Assembly: GCF_024519725.1 (NCBI RefSeq) | Contig: NZ_JALJRK010000028.1 | Coordinates: forward strand, 1-64,000 | Direction: 5' to 3' | Source: Microvirga sp. Mcv34 | GTDB taxonomy: Bacteria > Pseudomonadota > Alphaproteobacteria > Rhizobiales > Beijerinckiaceae | Length of the DNA: 64,000 nt | Part shown: piece by piece, positions 58,330 to 64,000 of the stretch | Position numbering within the stretch: position 1 is the stretch's first letter | Layout of the letters: every line of letters begins with the position of its first letter | The notes under the pieces: model-generated | The model's database searches: none | Seen by the model: the letters and a program-made list of their open reading frames with translations, nothing else | What the model was told of the DNA's origin: nothing | Made by a program: the position numbers and the translations under genes

Positions 58330-58478
58330 GGAATATGGTTTCTTTTGATGGTGGGCGTTTCCAAAAGGGGATGCGACCTTAAGGCATAGGGGGCGCCTTT
58401 CTCAAGACTTGTCCACATCCGCCCTTTGGACCCCATGACACGGATGAAAGGGCGGGCCAGCTTTGCTAAACAGACCGG

Positions 58479-61205
58479 ATGTCGTCCCAAACCGCCTACC
58501 AATCCCCCGAGACCGCCCCGTCGAACGCCGCGCCGGCGCCCGCAGCCGCGCAGGACAGCCGGGTCACGCCCATGATGGCGCAGTATATCGAGATCAAGGC
58601 GGCCAATCCGGACAGCCTGCTGTTCTACCGGATGGGCGATTTCTATGAATTGTTCTTCGAGGATGCCGAGATCGCCAGTCAGTCGCTCGGCATCGTGCTG
58701 ACCAAGCGCGGCAAGCACCAGGGGCAGGACATCCCCATGTGCGGCGTGCCCGTGGAGCGGGCCGACGACTATCTCCAGCGCCTCATCGGCCTCGGCCACC
58801 GGGTCGCCGTCTGCGAGCAGACCGAGGATCCGGCGGAGGCGAAGAAGCGCGGTTCCAAATCCGTCGTACGCCGCGACGTGGTGCGCCTCGTCACCCCCGG
58901 GACGATCACCGAGGAACGCCTGCTGGAGCCCGGCCGAGCGAATTACCTGCTGGCCATCGCGCGCCGCCGCGTCTCCGACACGCAATGGTGCTACGGCCTT
59001 GCCGCCGTGGATATTTCCACAGGCCATTTCGTCTTGAGCGAGACGGACGGCACGGGACTCTCCGCTGAGATCGCCCGCTTCGAGCCGCGCGAGATCCTGG
59101 TGCCCGACGTGATCCACGACGACCCGGATCTCCGGAGTTTCTGGCAGGAGACCCGCGCATCGATCACGCCCCTGTCCCGCGAGGGGCTCGATCCGGCCTC
59201 GGCCGAGCGGCGGCTTAAAGACCATTTCGGGGTCGCGACCCTCGATGCCTTCGGGGCCTTCAGTCCCGCCGAGATCACGGCAGCGGGCAGCGCGCTGTTC
59301 TATATCGAGAAGACGCAGATCGACAGCCGCCCGGCGCTCAACCCGCCGTCCCGCGACACGTCCGGCGCGGCGCTCGCCATCGATGCGGCGACGCGCGCCA
59401 ACCTGGAGCTGACCCGCACCCTGTCGGGCGAGAGGGCGGGCAGCCTGCTCGCCACCATCGACTGCACGGTGACGCCGGGCGGCGCGCGGCTCCTCGCCGA
59501 GCGGCTCGCCGGCCCCCTCACCCATCCGGACCAGATCCGCGACCGGCAGGATGCCGTCACGACCCTGGTCGACAACAACGACCTGCGTGATCGCCTGCGG
59601 CGCATCCTCAAGCGCTCGCCGGATCTCGCACGCGCCCTCTCGCGCCTGAGCCTCGGGCGCGGCGGGCCGCGGGACCTGGCCTGCGTGCGCGACGGCCTGT
59701 TCGCGGCGCGCGAACTCGGGCTCGAACTGGCGATTGCCCCCGATCTGCCGAAGGAGCTGCTTGCGGCCGCGCAGGTGCTCCAGGGTCTGCGGACGGACGT
59801 GGCGGACCGGCTCGCCGCAGCTCTTGCCGACGAGCTGCCGCTGCTCAGGCGCGATGGCGGCTTCATCCGCCAAGGCTTCGATGCCGGCCTCGACGAGCTG
59901 CGCGAGTTGCAGCAGGATTCCCGCCGCTTCATCGCCGCCCTCCAGGCGCGCTACGCCACCGAGACCGGCTGCCGGACGCTGCGCGTCAAGCACAACCACA
60001 TGATCGGCTATTTCGTGGAAGTGCCGCAGAATGTGGGCGAGGACCTGCTCAAGGAGCCGTGGAAGGACACCTTCGTCCACCGCCAGACCATGGCGGGCGC
60101 CATGCGCTTCTCGACCATGGAGCTGGGCGAGCTCGAGGCGAAGATCGCGTCTGCGGCCGACCGGGCCTTGAAGATCGAACTCGCCCTGTTCGACGAGATG
60201 GTGCAGGCGCTCCTCGACCTTTCCGCCGATGTGGCGGCCGCCGCCGAAGCCATCGCGGTCATCGATGTGACGGCCTCCCTGGCCGATCTCGCCATGCGCC
60301 TCGACTGGACCCGCCCCGTGGTCGACACGAGCCTCGCCTTCACCGTCAAGGGCGGCCGCCATCCGGTGGTCGAGGCGGCGCTGAAGCGCGATGGCGTTCC
60401 CTTCATCGCCAACGATTCGAATCTCTCCGGCAAGGATGTGGGCCACATCCTGCTGATCACCGGCCCGAACATGGGTGGTAAATCCACCTATCTGCGCCAG
60501 AACGCCTTGATCGTGGTGCTGGCCCAGATGGGTTCCTACGTGCCCGCGAAGGAAGCCCATGTCGGCATCGTCGACCGGCTCTTCTCCCGCGTCGGCGCTG
60601 CCGACGATCTGGCGCGGGGCCGCTCGACCTTCATGGTCGAGATGGTGGAAACCGCCGCCATCCTCAACCAGGCCACTGCCCGCTCCCTGGTGATCCTCGA
60701 CGAGATCGGCCGGGGCACCGCCACCTTCGACGGGCTCTCCATCGCCTGGGCGGCCATCGAGCACCTGCACGAGGCTAATCGCTGTCGCGCCCTGTTCGCC
60801 ACCCATTTCCATGAGCTGACCGCGCTCGCCGAACGGATGAAGCGGATTTCCAATGCGACCCTGAAGGTCACAGAGTGGAACGGTGAGGTGGTGTTCCTGC
60901 ACGAGGTCGTGCCTGGAGCCGCCGACCGGTCCTATGGCCTGCAGGTGGCGCGCCTTGCCGGATTGCCGGGGCCGGTCGTCGAGCGGGCGAAGACGATCCT
61001 GAGCGAGCTGGAGAAATCCGACCGCGAGGCGCCCAAGCGCGCGCTCATCGACGACCTGCCGCTCTTTGCCGTTCCCGTCCGGGCTGAGCCCGCGGCGGCC
61101 CCGCAGCGGGATACCCTGCGGGAGGCGCTCGACGCCCTGGATCCGGACGCGATGACGCCCCGGGAGGCGCTCGATGCGCTTTACCGGCTCAAGGCGCAGA
61201 AATAG
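58479..61205 (+). CDS. mutS: DNA mismatch repair protein MutS
   Basis: Mismatch-recognition ATPase, 908 residues. The mismatch-binding Phe-x-Glu is Phe55-Tyr56-Glu57 in [10 protein letters not shown]; Walker A is [14 protein letters not shown] near residue 665; Walker B is [16 protein letters not shown]. The C-terminal tail with [10 protein letters not shown] is typical of alphaproteobacterial MutS. It is divergent from maeB with about 150 bases between and is convergent with the response regulator gene (9-base gap). mutL is not present. Confidence 0.98.
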   Translation: MSSQTAYQSPETAPSNAAPAPAAAQDSRVTPMMAQYIEIKAANPDSLLFYRMGDFYELFFEDAEIASQSLGIVLTKRGKHQGQDIPMCGVPVERADDYLQRLIGLGHRVAVCEQTEDPAEAKKRGSKSVVRRDVVRLVTPGTITEERLLEPGRANYLLAIARRRVSDTQWCYGLAAVDISTGHFVLSETDGTGLSAEIARFEPREILVPDVIHDDPDLRSFWQETRASITPLSREGLDPASAERRLKDHFGVATLDAFGAFSPAEITAAGSALFYIEKTQIDSRPALNPPSRDTSGAALAIDAATRANLELTRTLSGERAGSLLATIDCTVTPGGARLLAERLAGPLTHPDQIRDRQDAVTTLVDNNDLRDRLRRILKRSPDLARALSRLSLGRGGPRDLACVRDGLFAARELGLELAIAPDLPKELLAAAQVLQGLRTDVADRLAAALADELPLLRRDGGFIRQGFDAGLDELRELQQDSRRFIAALQARYATETGCRTLRVKHNHMIGYFVEVPQNVGEDLLKEPWKDTFVHRQTMAGAMRFSTMELGELEAKIASAADRALKIELALFDEMVQALLDLSADVAAAAEAIAVIDVTASLADLAMRLDWTRPVVDTSLAFTVKGGRHPVVEAALKRDGVPFIANDSNLSGKDVGHILLITGPNMGGKSTYLRQNALIVVLAQMGSYVPAKEAHVGIVDRLFSRVGAADDLARGRSTFMVEMVETAAILNQATARSLVILDEIGRGTATFDGLSIAWAAIEHLHEANRCRALFATHFHELTALAERMKRISNATLKVTEWNGEVVFLHEVVPGAADRSYGLQVARLAGLPGPVVERAKTILSELEKSDREAPKRALIDDLPLFAVPVRAEPAAAPQRDTLREALDALDPDAMTPREALDALYRLKAQK

Positions 61206-61214
61206 CAGGAACCG

Positions 61215-61667
61215 TCAGGAAATCTGGGAGCTACGCTCCCGAGGAGCGGCACCGAAAGGGACGAAAGTCACCGTCCGGGCCTCGTCGGGCTCGCGGAGAT
61301 GACCGGCCCTCACATAGCCCAGGGCTTCGCGGACGCCGCGCTCCGTATAGGGCTTGGCGATGACGCCCCGGGCGCCGGCGAAATCCTCGGGTATTCGCTT
61401 GGCGTTCGCCGTCATGAACAGCACGGTGACACGGTGGTTCATCGAGAGGATGCGCGCGACATCGACGCCGGTTGGTCCGTCCGCCAGGTGAACATCGACG
61501 AAAGCGAGATCAGGCTTGAGATTCTGGCCGACGGACAGAGCCTCCTCGGACGACGCGGCTATCCCGACGACCTCATGTCCCAGATCCTGCAGAAGGCTTT
61601 CGAGCTCGAGAGCGATCAGGATTTCATCCTCGACAATGAGGATGCGCAACGGCTTCTCGCTACTCAA
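61215..61667 (-). CDS. Single-domain response regulator
   Basis: Receiver-only (CheY-like) protein, 150 residues. Acidic pocket E13-D14, phospho-acceptor Asp58 (AFVDVHLADG), the switch Thr in FMTANA and Lys105 in IAKPYTERG. The C-terminal ~25 residues are extra and polar. Its start overlaps the end of the kinase gene by eight bases, so the two form a two-component pair. No output domain, hence it likely acts on another protein. Confidence 0.92.
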   Translation of the reverse strand: MSSEKPLRILIVEDEILIALELESLLQDLGHEVVGIAASSEEALSVGQNLKPDLAFVDVHLADGPTGVDVARILSMNHRVTVLFMTANAKRIPEDFAGARGVIAKPYTERGVREALGYVRAGHLREPDEARTVTFVPFGAAPRERSSQIS

Positions 61668-62772
61668 ACTTCATCTCCTGCGCATCGACGGGCATCACGA
61701 TTTCAGCACGTGTACCTGGCTTCTGATCGCGCCAAGTCAACTGCCCCTTCAACTGTTGGACCAACATCGTGATCAAGGTTTTTCCAAAACTTCCCTCGGC
61801 CGGGGGAGCGTGATCGAGGCCGACGCCATCGTCGTCAACGGCGATTTTCAGGCCGTTTTCCGTCCGACCGATCTCGATTGTCAATCGACCCCGGCGGCCA
61901 TTTGGGAAAGCATGCTTAACGGCGTTGCCGACGAGCTCGTTCAGGAGGAGAGCCAGCGCGGTCGCCTTGGACGCAGGGACGCCGAGAGGCTGGATGGCGA
62001 GATCCAGGTCGACCTGGCCCTTGGGCAAGGCGGTGATCAGTTCCCCGGCCAGCTCCGAGGTGAATTCCTTCAGATTGAACCGTCCCCCATCCCCGGCCGC
62101 AGAGAGAAGCCGGTGGGCCGCCGAGAGCGCGCTGACCCGCTCGGCGGTTTCCTGCAGGACCTTCCGCGCCTCCGGATCCCGGAGGCGGCGGGCTTTGAGG
62201 AGGACCAGGGAAGCGGTCATCTGGAGGGTATTCTTGATCCGGTGCTCGACCTCGTGAAGCAGCGCCGTCCTGCGGTCGAAGGCTGCCTGGAGTGCCTGGG
62301 TTCGGCGCTCGACCTGCTCTTCCAGGTGCAGGCTCGTCTCGCCTCCATCCCGCGCGGGATCCTGCACGGAGCCGATCCCGGTCAGCACGAGGGTTACCCA
62401 TCGAAGCTGGCCGGCCTGGTCATGAACGGGGGAGAGAGCGAGGATGCATGTGAACGCGGAGCCGTCCTTCCGACGCCCGGTAAACCCGGTCTCGAACGCC
62501 TCTCCGGCCCGCATCGCGGCGTCGATGGCATTCAGGGCGTCCAGGCCGGTGCCCGGCATGTGGAGGACATGCCAGCCCCGACCGGACATTTCTTCCTGAG
62601 AATAACCCGCTAGGTCGAGAAGGGCCCGATTAGCGAAGGCGACGGGCGCATGCTTACGATGGGAATCAACGATCAGAACAGGCATGGGCAGGGACTGGAA
62701 GGCCGCCTTGAAAGGGGCATCCTGGAGGCCCGCCGATCGGTCTGAAGAGGATATGTGGGACTCGGCCAGCAT
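61660..62772 (-). CDS. PAS-HisKA_2 sensor histidine kinase
   Basis: Soluble kinase of about 370 residues. A PAS domain lies at about 20-140, and HisKA_2-type dimerisation follows with phospho-acceptor His177 in HEVEHRIKNTLQMTASL. The HATPase part has LLNELVGNAVKHAFPNG and VDDDGVGL. A second His-bearing context matches LOV/PAS kinases of Rhizobiales, but no LOV cysteine motif is seen. The start is uncertain: ATG at 62772 lacks a ribosome site, and longer frames overlap the divergent comM start. The 285 bases upstream otherwise hold only promoter-like sequence. Confidence 0.85.
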   Translation of the reverse strand: MLAESHISSSDRSAGLQDAPFKAAFQSLPMPVLIVDSHRKHAPVAFANRALLDLAGYSQEEMSGRGWHVLHMPGTGLDALNAIDAAMRAGEAFETGFTGRRKDGSAFTCILALSPVHDQAGQLRWVTLVLTGIGSVQDPARDGGETSLHLEEQVERRTQALQAAFDRRTALLHEVEHRIKNTLQMTASLVLLKARRLRDPEARKVLQETAERVSALSAAHRLLSAAGDGGRFNLKEFTSELAGELITALPKGQVDLDLAIQPLGVPASKATALALLLNELVGNAVKHAFPNGRRGRLTIEIGRTENGLKIAVDDDGVGLDHAPPAEGSFGKTLITMLVQQLKGQLTWRDQKPGTRAEIVMPVDAQEMKFE

Positions 62773-63057
62773 TACGATTTCAGCACGCCACGTAAGATCT
62801 CGCAGCTCCGCCGTGCCGGATCGCTCAGGAAAAATAAACGCCCCATGCCAGGAACTGCCCCGTCGATGATAGAACCCTTGCGCCTCCGCGAGTCTTTCCG
62901 AATTCCGGCTCGCGACATAGTCGGACTCAACGCGACCGCGACGGCAGGGTTCCACCTTCGCATCATCGAGTCGCACCGACCCTGCGGAATAGTTTTTGCA
63001 ACAGTATCTCATTTCAAGGTCACGCGCTAACATCGGATCTCTTAAGGAGGTCAAAGG

Positions 63058-64000
63058 ATGGTCACGCGCGTTTCCACCGTTGCATTCGAAGGAATCGAGG
63101 CGCGTACGGTCGATGTGCAGGTTCAGATTACGCCCGGTTCCGTCGTCTTCATGATCGTCGGCCTGCCCGACAAGGCGGTGGCGGAATCCCGCGAGCGGGT
63201 CCGCTCCGCCCTGATCGCCTCGGGCCTCGCCCTGCCGGCGAAACGGATCACGATCAACCTCGCTCCGGCCGATTTGCCGAAGGAAGGCAGCCATTACGAT
63301 CTCCCCATCGCGCTCGGCGTCATGGCGGCCATCGGGGCCATTCCGGCGGATGCCCTCAACGGCTTCACCGTCCTGGGCGAACTGGCCCTCGACGGATCCA
63401 TCACGGCGGTGGCCGGCGCCCTGCCGGCCGCCATGGCGGCCTATGAGCGCGAGCACGGGCTGATCTGCCCCGAGGCCTGCGGATCGGAGGCCGCCTGGGC
63501 CGGCAGCGAGATCGAGATCCTGGCGCCCCGCTCCCTGATCCAGCTCGCCAATCATTTCAAGGGCACGCAGGTGATGGCGCGGCCTGAGCCGGCCCTCATG
63601 CCCGCGTCAGGCCCCCTGCCCGACCTGCGCGACATCAAGGGGCAGGAAAGCGCCAAGCGGACGCTGGAGATCGCCGCTGCCGGATCACACAACCTGCTGA
63701 TGAACGGCCCTCCCGGGGCCGGCAAGTCCATGCTCGCGCAGCGCCTCCCCTCAATTCTGCCGCCGCTCGCGCCGCGGGAACTGCTGGAGGTATCCATGAT
63801 CCAGTCGGTGGCAGGGCTTTTGGCCGATGGGGCCCTGTCCAACCGCCGCCCGTTCCGGGCGCCCCACCATTCGGCCTCCATGGCGGCGCTCGTGGGTGGT
63901 GGCCTCAATGCGCGTCCTGGCGAAGTGTCGCTCGCCCATCATGGGGTGCTCTTCCTCGACGAGCTGCCGGAGTTCCAGCCCCAGGTGCTCGATTCGCTGC
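63058..64000 (+). CDS. comM: YifB/ComM-type AAA ATPase (cut by the window end)
   Basis: The first ~314 codons of a Mg-chelatase-related ATPase of the YifB/ComM family, a helicase-like motor linked to natural transformation in other bacteria. The N-terminal domain begins MVTRVSTVAFEGIEARTVDV and includes VGLPDKAVAESRERVRSAL. Walker A follows as GPPGAGKSMLAQRLP near residue 220, and LFLDELPEF at the end is the Walker B. AAGGAGG is upstream of the ATG at 63058. Only the 5' part is in the window. Confidence 0.95.
   Translation, partial: MVTRVSTVAFEGIEARTVDVQVQITPGSVVFMIVGLPDKAVAESRERVRSALIASGLALPAKRITINLAPADLPKEGSHYDLPIALGVMAAIGAIPADALNGFTVLGELALDGSITAVAGALPAAMAAYEREHGLICPEACGSEAAWAGSEIEILAPRSLIQLANHFKGTQVMARPEPALMPASGPLPDLRDIKGQESAKRTLEIAAAGSHNLLMNGPPGAGKSMLAQRLPSILPPLAPRELLEVSMIQSVAGLLADGALSNRRPFRAPHHSASMAALVGGGLNARPGEVSLAHHGVLFLDELPEFQPQVLDSL

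Noticed and set aside
56203-58389. Very long open frame opposite maeB (728 codons)
   Set aside because: Shadow of a high-GC gene; maeB has clear family motifs. The same applies to long frames opposite glcB (44403-46556) and mutS (58326-60902).

Overview
The window is a stretch of high-GC chromosome from an alphaproteobacterium of the order Hyphomicrobiales (Rhizobiales). The lineage is shown by a GcrA cell-cycle regulator, a TIGR02300 acidic zinc protein, DUF1150 and DUF1194 proteins, HWE and HisKA_2 histidine kinases, BdhA, a Pho box built from TGTCAT repeats, and dispersed palindromic intergenic repeats of the kind common in Bradyrhizobium, Methylobacterium and Microvirga. A Microvirga-like genus is my best guess, but that is inference. 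I see no insertion sequence, prophage, plasmid function, rRNA or CRISPR array. Most of the window is housekeeping chromosome.

Layout. 0.2-3.4 kb: arginine operon argD-argF-hslO (minus), joined by ATGA overlaps, with a strong promoter followed at once by a terminator-like hairpin. 3.7-4.2 kb: gcrA. 4.5-12.4 kb: phosphate regulon on the minus strand (ybhN-like, phoR, Pho box, pstS-pstC-pstA-pstB-phoU-phoB). 12.6-18.7 kb: a PAS-HWE kinase, cobU, a BtuF-like binding protein, a lytic transglycosylase, an MFS transporter and a small conserved-looking protein. 18.9-23.4 kb: ggt, rfbD, metZ (with a 28-bp perfect palindrome before its start) and a DUF2243 membrane protein. 23.4-27.6 kb is the most accessory-looking part: a charged secreted protein, three tiny tandem genes ending in a terminator, a small haem-copper-oxidase-like membrane protein, an AraC regulator, and an hsp20-DUF1150 pair. 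27.8-29.2 kb: argH.

29.4-36.1 kb: a peptide-type ABC importer (binding protein, two permeases, two ATPases) in one operon with an M19 dipeptidase. 36.1-40.2 kb: a PotABCD-type polyamine importer on the minus strand. 40.4-46.5 kb: prolyl aminopeptidase, 3-hydroxybutyrate dehydrogenase, 5-oxoprolinase subunits pxpB and pxpC without pxpA, and malate synthase G. 46.7-50.8 kb: tRNA-Ala(GGC), TIGR02300, aroA, cmk, DUF1194 and mgsA. 50.9-51.5 kb: an AT-rich pocket encoding an 81-residue secreted Asn/Gly-rich protein. 51.5-64 kb: hrpB, a HAD phosphatase, a membrane protein with a DUF305 tail, maeB, mutS, a receiver/HisKA_2 two-component pair, and the start of comM (cut by the window edge).

Functionally the window mixes amino-acid synthesis (arginine, methionine, aromatic), phosphate sensing and uptake, peptide and polyamine import, and C2/C4 carbon metabolism (malate synthase, malic enzyme, hydroxybutyrate, methylglyoxal). 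No single large novel system is evident. The observations most worth checking are the argD leader hairpin, the metZ palindrome, the tiny-gene cluster at 24.16-24.64 kb, the AT-rich pocket with its secreted peptide, and the structured hsp20 leader.
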